From positions 248,001 to 312,000 of the forward strand of contig NZ_BSSM01000007.1 in the NCBI RefSeq assembly GCF_030269125.1: 64,000 bases of DNA, read 5' to 3'. The translations under genes were made by a program, and so were the position numbers. Within the stretch, counting starts at the first letter, position 1, and every line of letters starts with the position of its first letter. This document shows positions 33,384 to 41,504 of the stretch, one piece after another. The DNA is from Streptomyces hygroscopicus subsp. hygroscopicus. Its GTDB lineage: Bacteria > Actinomycetota > Actinomycetes > Streptomycetales > Streptomycetaceae. Below the pieces are notes generated by a model, which was given only the letters and a program-made list of their open reading frames with translations, had not been told where the DNA came from and made no database searches.

Positions 33384-34825
33384 CCGCTGGCCGGCAGGCC
33401 GCTTGCCTCCACGGCGTGCCGCAGGTTGATCGCCGCGTGGTAGGCGCGGTCGTGGGCGTAGGCGTAGTCGAGCTCGTGGATCAGCCGGCGCAGCCTCAGC
33501 AGCCGCCACGCGGGATGCGCGTCCCGCTCCGGACCCGCGTCGGCCAGCAGGTTCCCGGCCCGCGCGGCCCACAGCCCCGCCGCCCGCCGGAGCCGGGCGA
33601 GACCCGCCAGCCTCTCCTCGGTCCAGCCGGGCGTGTCGGGGCGCGCGCCCGCCGCCTGGAGCAGCGCGGTGCGGCAGGTGTCCTCCGGGTCCATGCCGAG
33701 GACGTCGGCCGCGTGGTCGGAGAACTCGTCCGCCGTGAAGATCTCCAGGCCCCGGGTCAGGGCGGCCAGGTCCTGCCACGGCGACTGCGCGGTGGCCGGG
33801 TCGGCCGGGTCGGCGAGCGGAGTGGACAGGTCGATGACGCACAACTCCCAGCTGCCGTCGGCGCGTTCGCCGCGCAGGACGTGGGACAGGTGGAGATCGC
33901 CGTGGCAGGGTCCGGCGGGCCAGGGCCGTGCCGGCAGCCCGGCGATGCGGGTCAGCTCCCGGGACAGACCGGTCGCGGCCGCCTCGCGCACGGGTACCGG
34001 GTAGCGGGTGTCGGCGAGGATCAGCGGGGTGAGCCGGGAGAGCCGTTCGGCGGCCTCCGCGAGGACCGCCCCGGCGGGGAACTCCGGGTGCGGGCCGAGG
34101 CGTTCGGCCAGCTCCTGGTGGAAGTCGCGCAGGAACAGTCCGGTCGCCCGCAGCGGCGCGATCAGGTCCCGCTGGGAGGCGTCCACCGCCGTGGCCGGCT
34201 CGACACCGTCGGCCAGCAGCGGCCACAGCGCCCTGATCCCCGCCCGCAGCGGCACGTTGAGGCCCTCGCCCCGCGCGAACCGGTACAGCACCCCGAGGGG
34301 CTCGCGCGCCCCCGTCGCCGTGTCCACGTACGTGTAGTCGCCCACCGGCTGCTGGGTGCGCCCGCCGTCCGCCATCAGGCGCAGCAGCTCGGCCTCCCGG
34401 TTGCCGGTGCCGATCCGCCGGTAGCTCTTGTGGGTGTGCGCGGTGCCGCCCAGGTCGATCAGGGACAGCGCGTTGGAGCACCAGCCGGGGTCGAAGGGCA
34501 GGGGGCCCCGGTAGGCGGCGGGCGCCCCCCGGAACTCGATCGTGTTGCCGCGCCCGGTGGGCAGCCGCAGCCCGTCGCGCAGCGCGCCGACCACCGCCCG
34601 GTCGAACGCCTGCGTACCGGCGGCGGACCGCCCCGGGTCGGCGTCGAGCACCGGCACGAACCAGCGGCCCTCGCCCGCCGCGACCAGCAGCAACCGGACC
34701 TCGCCGAGCACCGCCTGGTCGTACAGCTCGAAGGGGCCCCGGCGCCCGGCCTCGTCCATCCAGGGGGCGGCGCGCAGCAGTCCGACGGTCGCGGGCGCGG
34801 GGGCGCCGGGCAACAGGGTGTCCAT
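33380..34825 (-). CDS. Maltokinase-like phosphotransferase
   Basis: 481 residues from the ATG at 34825. The C-terminal half has the kinase motif CHGDLHLSHVLRG and IDLSTPLADPADPA, matching the catalytic Asp and metal Asp of the maltokinase/aminoglycoside phosphotransferase fold (where HGDLHLGQ and DFEGEP are usual). The N-terminal 150 residues resemble the maltokinase cap (FEL-YDQAVLGEVRLLLVAAG, then NTIEFRGAPAAYRGPLPFDPGWCSNALSLID). Length fits maltokinase. The kinase in the cluster may phosphorylate a disaccharide or pseudo-disaccharide, or give self-resistance by phosphorylating the product, as acarbose kinases do. Confidence 0.75.
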   Translation of the reverse strand: MDTLLPGAPAPATVGLLRAAPWMDEAGRRGPFELYDQAVLGEVRLLLVAAGEGRWFVPVLDADPGRSAAGTQAFDRAVVGALRDGLRLPTGRGNTIEFRGAPAAYRGPLPFDPGWCSNALSLIDLGGTAHTHKSYRRIGTGNREAELLRLMADGGRTQQPVGDYTYVDTATGAREPLGVLYRFARGEGLNVPLRAGIRALWPLLADGVEPATAVDASQRDLIAPLRATGLFLRDFHQELAERLGPHPEFPAGAVLAEAAERLSRLTPLILADTRYPVPVREAAATGLSRELTRIAGLPARPWPAGPCHGDLHLSHVLRGERADGSWELCVIDLSTPLADPADPATAQSPWQDLAALTRGLEIFTADEFSDHAADVLGMDPEDTCRTALLQAAGARPDTPGWTEERLAGLARLRRAAGLWAARAGNLLADAGPERDAHPAWRLLRLRRLIHELDYAYAHDRAYHAAINLRHAVEASGLPASG

Positions 34826-34828
34826 GGG

Positions 34829-35644
34829 TCAGCTCCCGGTCATCTCGTAACGGTCGACGCCCCGGTGCCAGACGACCAGGGCGAGCGTCACCACACCCGC
34901 GGTCACCACGAACAGCCAGGGCAGCATGCCGGTGCGCCCGAAGAGCAGGTAGCCGGCGGGGACGTAGGCGGTGAAGGCGTAGGGCAGCAGCCAGGTCAGC
35001 AGCCACCGCAGGGAGGGGTGGTACAGGTCGAGCGGGTAACCGGAGAAGTCCCCCAGCTGGTTGGCCGCGTACAGGGCCGGGAAGCTGTTCGTCGTCCAGA
35101 AGGCCAGCGACGCGAACAGCGTCTTGACCGAGGCGAGGATCAGCGTGCCGCACACCACGAGCAGCGGCAGCAGCAGCCATTGCACGGTGCCGAGGCGCAG
35201 GTCGAGTTCGTCGGCCGCGTACCAGGTCAGGGCGGCTCCGGTGACCAGTTCCCCGAAGCCGTCCGGGTACAGGAAACGCTCGGAAAGCAGCGAGAACAGC
35301 GGGTGCACCGGCCGGATCAGATAGCGGAAGAACTCGCCGTTCTGCACCAACTTGCGTGCCATGATCCAGAGCTGGTCGGTGAACATCCGGTCGAGGCCGC
35401 GCGGCAGCAGCGAGAAGCCGAGCAGGAACAGCACCTCGTGGTAGTCCCAGCCGGCGATCCGCGGGGTCTGCCGGAACACCATGCCGACCACCGCCACCTG
35501 GCACACCACCCGCAGCACCAGGCCGCCCGCGCCGAGCAGGAAGTCCATGCGGTACTCGGTCAGCCGGTGCACGCTGACGGCGCTGAGATGCCAGGTCAGG
35601 CGGGCGTAGCGGGCGGCCGTCGCGAGCGGCCCCGGTGCGGTCAT
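34829..35644 (-). CDS. ABC-2 type exporter permease (DUF990-like), subunit 2
   Basis: 271 residues from the ATG at 35644. Six hydrophobic segments, e.g. LLGAGGLVLRVVCQVAVVGMVF, LLLPLLVVCGTLILASVKTLFASLAF and WLFVVTAGVVTLALVVW; the region GFSLLPRGLDRMFTDQLWIMARKLVQNGEFFRYLIRPVHPL is typical of the DUF990 permeases. It pairs with the next permease gene and the ABC ATPase, all overlapping by 4 bp. The complex probably exports the cluster product. Confidence 0.83.
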   Translation of the reverse strand: MTAPGPLATAARYARLTWHLSAVSVHRLTEYRMDFLLGAGGLVLRVVCQVAVVGMVFRQTPRIAGWDYHEVLFLLGFSLLPRGLDRMFTDQLWIMARKLVQNGEFFRYLIRPVHPLFSLLSERFLYPDGFGELVTGAALTWYAADELDLRLGTVQWLLLPLLVVCGTLILASVKTLFASLAFWTTNSFPALYAANQLGDFSGYPLDLYHPSLRWLLTWLLPYAFTAYVPAGYLLFGRTGMLPWLFVVTAGVVTLALVVWHRGVDRYEMTGS

Positions 35645-36453
35645 CCGCCCAGCACCTCCACCCGGCGTACGGCGCCGCGCCAGGCCAGCGCGGCCAGCGC
35701 GCACAGCGCCGCCGCCCAGCCGAGCTGCGCGGTGAGGATGACGGCCGCGCCCGCGGCGCCGTCGTAGCGCCCGAGCAGCAGCCGCAGCGGGCCGTCGACC
35801 ATGCCCTGGAACGGCAGCACGCGGGCGACGGCCGCGAGCGGTCCCGGCATCAGCGCGAGCGGTACCACCTGCCCGGCGAAGAACGCGACCACGCTGTCCT
35901 TGACGACGCGCACGCCCCAGATGTTGGTGGTGACGAACCCGGCGAGCCCGACCAGCAGGTTCACCCCGAAGCCGATCACCAGGGACAGGGCGGCGGAGAC
36001 CGCGAAGAGCAGCATGCCGCCCCACGTCGGCGCGGTCAGCGGCAGCAGCAGCGCGTAGAGCGCGACGACGGGTACGGCGACCAGAGTGGCGTTGGTGAGC
36101 GACACCGGCAGCCCGGCGGCGAACCGGGCCAGCGGATAGCTGACCGGGCGCAGCAGGGACACGGCGATGTCCCCGCGCTGCACCTCGCCGGACACCTCCT
36201 CGTCCACCCGGCTGGCCTGCATCAGGCCGAGCACCTGGGCGAGCAGGACGTACGTCGTCAGGCGCGGCAGGTCGTAGCCGCCGGGCAGCCCGCCCGGCCG
36301 GCCCCCGTACACCGCGCGCCACAGGAAGACCTGGACGCCGACGGCCGTGGTGGCGGTCAGGGCGTTGATCAGGAAGGTGGAGCGGTACTGGAGCAGCGAC
36401 TGGAGGCTGGAGGCCGCGAACGGGGTGTAGCGGCGCAGCGCGGAGGCGTTCAC
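35641..36453 (-). CDS. ABC-2 type exporter permease (DUF990-like), subunit 1
   Basis: 270 residues from the GTG at 36453, overlapping the ATPase stop by 4 bp. Six predicted helices with the DUF990 pattern: FLINALTATTAVGVQVFLWRAVY, EVSGEVQRGDIAVSLLRPVSYPLARFAAG and VVALYALLLPLTAP. Hydrophobic and short-looped, as expected for a half-transporter that dimerises with the other permease. Confidence 0.82.
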   Translation of the reverse strand: MNASALRRYTPFAASSLQSLLQYRSTFLINALTATTAVGVQVFLWRAVYGGRPGGLPGGYDLPRLTTYVLLAQVLGLMQASRVDEEVSGEVQRGDIAVSLLRPVSYPLARFAAGLPVSLTNATLVAVPVVALYALLLPLTAPTWGGMLLFAVSAALSLVIGFGVNLLVGLAGFVTTNIWGVRVVKDSVVAFFAGQVVPLALMPGPLAAVARVLPFQGMVDGPLRLLLGRYDGAAGAAVILTAQLGWAAALCALAALAWRGAVRRVEVLGG

Positions 36454-37445
36454 GCGGCCACCCGCCCCGCGTAGATGCGCCGCAGCACCATCTCCAGGTC
36501 GGGTTCGGGAGCGACGCAGTCGGTGACGTCGAAGTGGTCGAGGAGGAAGCCCATCACCTGGCGGGAGGTCCAACGGGCCACCGGGTACTCGACCCTGATC
36601 CGTCCGCCGTCGACCAGCCGCGCCGACGCCCCTTCGAGTCCCTTCCCGATCAGGCTGATCGCCTCGTCGGGCCCGCCGTGGTGCTCGAAGACCACCGCCC
36701 GGGTGTCGGCGGTGCGCAGGAGTTCGTGCATCGTCCCGCGGTGCACGACCTCGCCGTGGTTGACGACCAGGACCCGGTCGCAGATGGCGGTGATGTCGCC
36801 CATGTCGTGGCTGGTGAGCAGCACGGTGGTGCCGAGTTCGGCGTTGACGTGGTTGACCAGCCTGCGCACGGCCTCCTTGAGCACCAGGTCGAGGCCGACC
36901 GTCGGCTCGTCCAGGAAGACCACCTTGGGGTCGTGCACCAGGCTCGCCGCGACCTCGGCGCGCATGCGCTGGCCCAGGCTGAGCTGCCGCACCGGTGTGT
37001 TGCCCAGCGCGTCGAGGTCCAGCAGCTCCTGGAACAGGGCCATGTTGCGCCGGTAGACGGCGTCCGGTATCTCGTGCACGCGGCGCAGGATGCGGAAGGA
37101 GTCCGGTACCGGCAGGTCCCACCACAGCTGGCTGCGCTGCCCGAACACCACCCCGATGTTGGCGGCGTTGCGCCGCCGCTCCCTGTACGGCTCCAGGCCC
37201 GCGACCAGTGCCCGGCCCGAGGTGGGGGTCATGATGCCGGTGAGCATCTTGACGGTGGTCGACTTGCCCGCCCCGTTCGCCCCGATGTACGCCGCCTTCG
37301 TGCCGGCCGGGATCTCGAAGGACACCCCGGACACGGCCCGGACCAGCCGGTGCTCGCGGCTGAACAGGGTGCTCAGGCTGCCGATCAGGCCGGGCCCCCG
37401 CTCGGCCACCCTGAACTCCTTGACCAGGTTCTCCGCGACGATCAC
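36450..37445 (-). CDS. ABC transporter ATP-binding protein
   Basis: 331 residues from the GTG at 37445. Walker A GANGAGKST, Q-loop VVFGQRSQLWWDLP, signature LSLGQRMRAEVAASL, Walker B VVFLDEPTVGLD and switch His in LLTSHDMGDI are all present. It resembles the DrrA-like ATPases that partner DUF990 permeases. The C-terminal extension (about residues 240-331) is typical of this group. Together with the two permeases it forms the cluster's exporter and perhaps self-resistance. Confidence 0.9.
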   Translation of the reverse strand: MIVAENLVKEFRVAERGPGLIGSLSTLFSREHRLVRAVSGVSFEIPAGTKAAYIGANGAGKSTTVKMLTGIMTPTSGRALVAGLEPYRERRRNAANIGVVFGQRSQLWWDLPVPDSFRILRRVHEIPDAVYRRNMALFQELLDLDALGNTPVRQLSLGQRMRAEVAASLVHDPKVVFLDEPTVGLDLVLKEAVRRLVNHVNAELGTTVLLTSHDMGDITAICDRVLVVNHGEVVHRGTMHELLRTADTRAVVFEHHGGPDEAISLIGKGLEGASARLVDGGRIRVEYPVARWTSRQVMGFLLDHFDVTDCVAPEPDLEMVLRRIYAGRVAA

Positions 37446-38743
37446 CGCGCGTCCCCCGTGGCCCGCGCCAGGGCGCGGTCGAGCAGCGTCACGCCCTCTT
37501 CGAGGAGCGCGCGATCGATGGTGAACGGCGGCGCGAGGCGCAGCACATGACCGCCCACCGCGGTGCGCAGCCCGAGGTCCAGCGCGTGCCGGAACACCGC
37601 CTGCGCGATCTCCGGCGCGGGCGTCCGGCTCGTCCGGTCGCGCACGAACTCCAGTCCGTGCAGCAGCCCGAGCCCGCGTACGTCGCCCAACACCTCGTAC
37701 TTCGCGTGCAGTTCGGCCAGTCGCTCGTCCAGTACGGCGCCCAGCTCGGCCACCCGGGCGAGCAGCGCGTCCCGCCGCACGACCTCCAGGGTGGCCTTCG
37801 CGGCGGCGATGCCCAGCGGGTTGTTCGCGTACGTCGACGCGGTGGACCCGGCGCGCCCGGCCTCGGGGTGCCGCAGCACCGAGGACCGCCCGGCCAGCGC
37901 GGCGAACGGGAAGCCCGAGGCCAGGCCCTTGGCGAGGGTCACGAGATCCGGCTCGACGCCGAACCGCTCGCTCGCCAGGAAGGTGCCGGTGCGGCCGCCG
38001 CCGGTGAGTACCTCGTCGGCGACGAGCAGCACGCCGTTCTCCCGGCAGCTGTCGGCGATCTGGTCCCAGTAGCCGGGCGGCGGCACGATCACCCCGGCCG
38101 CGCCGAGCACCGGCTCGAAGACCAGCGCCGAGACGTTCGGCTTCTCCGCGATGTGCCGGCGCACCAGCGAGGCGCAGCGCACCCCGCACGAGGGGTACTC
38201 CAGCTCCAGGGGGCAGCGGTAGCAGTAAGGGGAGTAGCCCAGCACGCTGTTGCCCGCGAACGCCTGGTGGCCGATGTCCCAGTGGACCAGCATCCTGGCC
38301 CCCTGCGTCTTGCCGTGGAAGCCGTGGCGCAGCGCCCCGATCCGGTTGCGGCCCGGCTCGGCGACGGCCGCGACGGCACGCAGGGCGGCCTCCACGACCT
38401 CGGCGCCGGTGGAGAAGAAGGCGTAGGTGTCCAGCTCCTCCGGCAGCAGCTCGGCGAGCAGGTCGCACAGGGCGGCGCGGTCGGCGGTGGCGAAGTCGTG
38501 CACGTTCCACAGCCGCCCGGCCTGCTCGGTGAGCGCGGCGACGACCTCGGGGTGGCAGTGGCCCAGCGACTGGGTGAGGGTGCCCGCCGCGAGGTCGATG
38601 TACTGGTTGCCGTCGAGGTCGGTGAGGACGGCGCCGCGGCCCTCCACGAACACGCGGCGGCCCAGCGCGGACTCCTCGGAGGCGCCGGGCGCGAGGTGCG
38701 CCGACTCCCGCTCCAGCAGCTCCCGCTGGCGCGGGCCGGTCAT
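37442..38743 (-). CDS. Class III PLP-dependent aminotransferase
   Basis: 433 residues from the ATG at 38743. Lys272 (TLAKGLASGFP) forms the PLP aldimine; Asp243 (VADEVLTG) binds the pyridine N; FFSTGAEVVEAALR is the phosphate loop. A Cys insert, YCYRCPLELEYPSCGVRC, matches a segment of many bacterial class III enzymes and may bind metal or an Fe-S cluster. An aminotransferase beside a C7-cyclase argues for an aminocyclitol product (C7N), as in valienamine-type compounds. Overlaps the cupin gene by 4 bp. Confidence 0.88.
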   Translation of the reverse strand: MTGPRQRELLERESAHLAPGASEESALGRRVFVEGRGAVLTDLDGNQYIDLAAGTLTQSLGHCHPEVVAALTEQAGRLWNVHDFATADRAALCDLLAELLPEELDTYAFFSTGAEVVEAALRAVAAVAEPGRNRIGALRHGFHGKTQGARMLVHWDIGHQAFAGNSVLGYSPYCYRCPLELEYPSCGVRCASLVRRHIAEKPNVSALVFEPVLGAAGVIVPPPGYWDQIADSCRENGVLLVADEVLTGGGRTGTFLASERFGVEPDLVTLAKGLASGFPFAALAGRSSVLRHPEAGRAGSTASTYANNPLGIAAAKATLEVVRRDALLARVAELGAVLDERLAELHAKYEVLGDVRGLGLLHGLEFVRDRTSRTPAPEIAQAVFRHALDLGLRTAVGGHVLRLAPPFTIDRALLEEGVTLLDRALARATGDAR

Positions 38744-39156
38744 CCGGCACCGCCCAGCGGGCCGGCCTCGAACACCAGCAGGTGGAGGTCGTCGTCGGCG
38801 TCGTTGGCCAGACCGTGCTCCCCGTGGGGGCGGTTGGGGACCACGTCCCCGGCGCGCACCGTGAACTCCTCGCCGTCCAGTGTCATGCGGCCCCGCCCCG
38901 ACAGGATGACGTACGTCTCCTCGTCGTCGGCGTGCCGGTGCGTCCCGATGGAGGTGCCCGGGGGCAGCACCACCAGGTCGATGAAGGCGATCGGCGCCCT
39001 GGCCCCGGCGGCGAGGTAGGCGCGGTGGGCGCGGATCGTGCCGGTGCCTCCGTGGTCGCCGGTCACGTCACGCAGCAGGCCCTCGTACAGGTTGGTGACG
39101 CGGGTACGGACGGGCTCGGGCGCCGGGGCACCCGGCTCCGGCAGGGCAGGACTCAT
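38740..39156 (-). CDS. Small cupin-domain protein
   Basis: 138 residues from the ATG at 39156. Single conserved beta-barrel with metal motif HRHADDEETYVILSGRG (the first His pair and Glu) and a second motif region NRPHGEHG. Cupins of this size are isomerases, epimerases or metal-binding sensors. Situated between the cyclase (53 bp) and the aminotransferase (overlap), so it may act on the cyclitol, for example as an epimerase. Function not assignable from sequence. Confidence 0.75.
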   Translation of the reverse strand: MSPALPEPGAPAPEPVRTRVTNLYEGLLRDVTGDHGGTGTIRAHRAYLAAGARAPIAFIDLVVLPPGTSIGTHRHADDEETYVILSGRGRMTLDGEEFTVRAGDVVPNRPHGEHGLANDADDDLHLLVFEAGPLGGAG

Positions 39157-39208
39157 CGCGGTACGGCTCCAAGGCGCTTGCGGGGAAGGGGAGTTCCGGT
39201 CGGGGGCG

Positions 39209-40441
39209 TCAGTACGCGGCCGTCAGCGGCGCGGCGGGGGCGGTGCCCCCGGCTCGGGCGGCCAGGGCGTCCAGCGCCTCCTGGAGGGCGCCGGCGGGGA
39301 TGTCGTCCAGGTCGTCCACGAAGACGGCCGACCCGATCCCGTCGGGTACCACGAGATGCAGCCGGCGGCCCCGGCGCTCCCAGGACGCCTTCAGCGCCCG
39401 CTCCATCAGCTCGGGCGTACAGGTCCCCGGATCGAAGACGGGCAGCCCGAGAGCGTCGATCAGGCCGGTGATGCGCGCGCAGTCCCGCGCGTCCAGCAGC
39501 CCCAGCACGCGGGCGAGTTCACTGGAGAGGGCCATGTCGACGGCGACCGACTCGCCGTGCGCGATCCGGTACTCGCTGGCCGTCTCCATCACGGGCCCGA
39601 AGGTGTGCCCGAAGTCGACCAGCCGGGCCAGGTCGTGCTCACGGAGGTTGGGGCACAGCTCCTCCATCATCAGCCGCATCGAGGTGCGCAGCACGTAGTC
39701 CTCGACGCCGCGCCGCCCGAGGCCGTCCTCCGCGAGCGCCGCCGGGGTGGCGCAGGGGCGCTGGAAGACCTGGGGGCACTCCTCCAGGGTCCGGAACAGC
39801 CGGGCGTCCTTGATGATCGCCATCTTGGCTATCTCGCCCAGCCCGCAGCGGATGTCCCGGGGGGCCAACGACCGGAGGAACACGGGGTCGTTGAGGGAGG
39901 CGTGCGGCGGGTGGTAGGCGCCGAGCATGTTCTTGGTGCCCAGGGCGTTGATGCCGGTCTTGACGCCCACGCCCACGTCGACCTGGCCGACCAGGGTGGT
40001 GTTGACCTTGATGTAGCGCACGCCCCGGCAGTAGATCGCCGCCGCGAAGCCGACCAGGTCGCAGGTGACGCCGCCGCCGACGGCGAGCATCACACCACCC
40101 CGGTCCAGGCCGGCCGCCTTGGCCAGCGCGCAGATCTCCTCGACCGTCTCCATGCGCTTGCGGTCCTCGCCGCCGCCCAGCACGTGCACGCTCCAGGTGC
40201 CGGGCGCGAGCCGCGCGTCCAGGTGGGCGCGCAGCTGCCGCCCGTACAGCCGGTCGACGGTCGGTCCGGTGAAGGCCACCACACGGCGCCCCTCGCAGCA
40301 CTCGGCCAGCAGTGGGTTGGCGGGTGAGAACACCTCACGGGTGAGATCGACGCGGTACGAGGTTCCGTCCGGGGCGCGGAGGGTGAACCCGCTGTCATCG
40401 CCTCGGACCCCGGATTCGGCGGCGGATGTCTGCGCCGTCAC
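39209..40441 (-). CDS. Sedoheptulose-7-phosphate cyclase (EEVS-like, DHQ-synthase family)
   Basis: 410 residues from the GTG at 40441, preceded by CGAGGAG; upstream frame runs through the operator and is not protein-like. Motifs: VGGGVTCDLVGFAAA (122-136), where DHQ synthases read GGGVIGDLAGF; YIKVNTTLVGQVDVGVGVK (Lys161); GTKNMLGAYHPP; and metal ligands Glu203 (GLGEIAK), His279 (VDFGHTFGP) and His295 (IAHGESVAVD). This pattern is that of the sugar-phosphate cyclases making 2-epi-5-epi-valiolone and its relatives, at the usual 400-415 residues. The exact product (EEVS, EVS or DDGS type) needs phylogeny. It opens the cyclitol operon. Confidence 0.85.
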   Translation of the reverse strand: MTAQTSAAESGVRGDDSGFTLRAPDGTSYRVDLTREVFSPANPLLAECCEGRRVVAFTGPTVDRLYGRQLRAHLDARLAPGTWSVHVLGGGEDRKRMETVEEICALAKAAGLDRGGVMLAVGGGVTCDLVGFAAAIYCRGVRYIKVNTTLVGQVDVGVGVKTGINALGTKNMLGAYHPPHASLNDPVFLRSLAPRDIRCGLGEIAKMAIIKDARLFRTLEECPQVFQRPCATPAALAEDGLGRRGVEDYVLRTSMRLMMEELCPNLREHDLARLVDFGHTFGPVMETASEYRIAHGESVAVDMALSSELARVLGLLDARDCARITGLIDALGLPVFDPGTCTPELMERALKASWERRGRRLHLVVPDGIGSAVFVDDLDDIPAGALQEALDALAARAGGTAPAAPLTAAY

Positions 40442-40530
40442 GACACTCCTCGAATCGGCCGGTAGCACCACCGGCTGGCCGTCAACTGCGATCAACAGGG
40501 CCTGAGTTAAACAGGTGATCGAGTGCGTCT

Positions 40531-40569
40531 GCAAGAAGTTGATGAAACTTGCTGCTAATTCTTGCAAGC
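40531..40569. promoter_or_regulatory. Operator-like repeats between the cyclase and MpaB-like genes
   Basis: Plus-strand GCAAGAAGTTGATGAAA (40531-40547) matches 15 of 17 bases at 26876-26892; AACTTGCTG (40546-40554) also recurs there (26881-26889), and CTTGCAAG (40561-40568) is a perfect 8-bp palindrome. The site lies in the 149-bp gap between divergent genes and could control both. Confidence 0.55.
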
Positions 40570-40590
40570 GGGGGCGGTCATACTGGCGGC

Positions 40591-41430
40591 ATGGGCGACC
40601 CCGGTCTCTTCACCCCGCGTTCCGTGACCTGGCAGCTGCACGGCGACCCCATGATGTGGGTCGCCGGCATCCGCGCGCTCTACCTCCAGGCCCTGCATCC
40701 GCGCGCGGTGCGCGGCGTGCTCCAGAACTCCGACTTCCGGCGGGACGCGTGGGGCCGTCTGCGGCGCACCGCGGACTTCGTGGGCACGACGACCTACGGC
40801 ACGGCGGAGGCCGCCGAGCGTGCCGGCGCCCGGGTCCGCGGCATCCACCGCGTGCTCGGCGCGACCGACCCCGGCAGCGGCGAGCGCTACCGCGTCGACG
40901 AACCCGGCCTGCTGCTCTGGGTGCACTGCGCCGAGATCGACTCCTACCTGCACGTGCTGCGCCGCTCCGGCTACCCGCTCACCGACGCCCAGGCCGACCG
41001 CTACATCGCCGAACAGCGGGTCAGTGCCCGGCTGGTGGGACTCGACCCGGCCGACGTCCCGGCGAGCCGGTCGCAACTCGCCGCGTACTTCGAGGAGGCG
41101 CGCCCCCACCTCGCGGCCGGCCCCGAGGCCCGCGTGGTGGACGACTTCCTCCGGCACCCTCCGGTGCACCCCCTGCTGCTCCCCGCACGCGAGCTGCTGT
41201 GGCGGCGCGTGGCGGGCCTCGCCTACGCCGCGCTCCCGCCGTACGCCCACGAGCTGTACGGCCGGCCGGCCCCCGCCCCCGACGTCGTCACCCGCCGCCT
41301 GCGCACGACCGGCACCCTGCTGCGCCGCATCCCGGCCCATGTCCGCTGGCAGCTGCCGCCGAAGCACATCCTGCGCGCGACGGCCCGCCTCGGCCCGGCG
41401 GCCCGCCCGGCCCCGCACAAGGTTCCCTAG
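40591..41430 (+). CDS. MpaB/DUF2236-family protein (putative heme oxygenase-like)
   Basis: 279 residues from the ATG at 40591. The family signature is PRSVTWQLHGDPMMWVAGIRALYLQALHPRAVRGV, then DAWGRLRRTADFVGTTTYGTAEAAER, with WVHCAEIDSYL. Proteins of this group (DUF2236, MpaB-like) include a heme-dependent oxygenase that cleaves mycophenolic-acid intermediates, and rubber oxygenase relatives. No membrane anchor is seen here. A CATACT -10-like element ends 6 bases before the ATG and no ribosome site is present, so the message may be leaderless. Confidence 0.8.
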   Translation: MGDPGLFTPRSVTWQLHGDPMMWVAGIRALYLQALHPRAVRGVLQNSDFRRDAWGRLRRTADFVGTTTYGTAEAAERAGARVRGIHRVLGATDPGSGERYRVDEPGLLLWVHCAEIDSYLHVLRRSGYPLTDAQADRYIAEQRVSARLVGLDPADVPASRSQLAAYFEEARPHLAAGPEARVVDDFLRHPPVHPLLLPARELLWRRVAGLAYAALPPYAHELYGRPAPAPDVVTRRLRTTGTLLRRIPAHVRWQLPPKHILRATARLGPAARPAPHKVP

Positions 41431-41504
41431 CGGAACGGACGGGACGGGCAGCCGGGAAGCGGCTGCCCCTGGCCCCGCCGGATCACCCCGTGTTACGAAG
41501 GACC

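Noticed and set aside
21344..40441. TTA (bldA-dependent) codons in the cyclitol cluster
   Set aside because: The TAA/TTA triplets I checked on the minus strand were out of frame in the called genes; a codon count would settle this.
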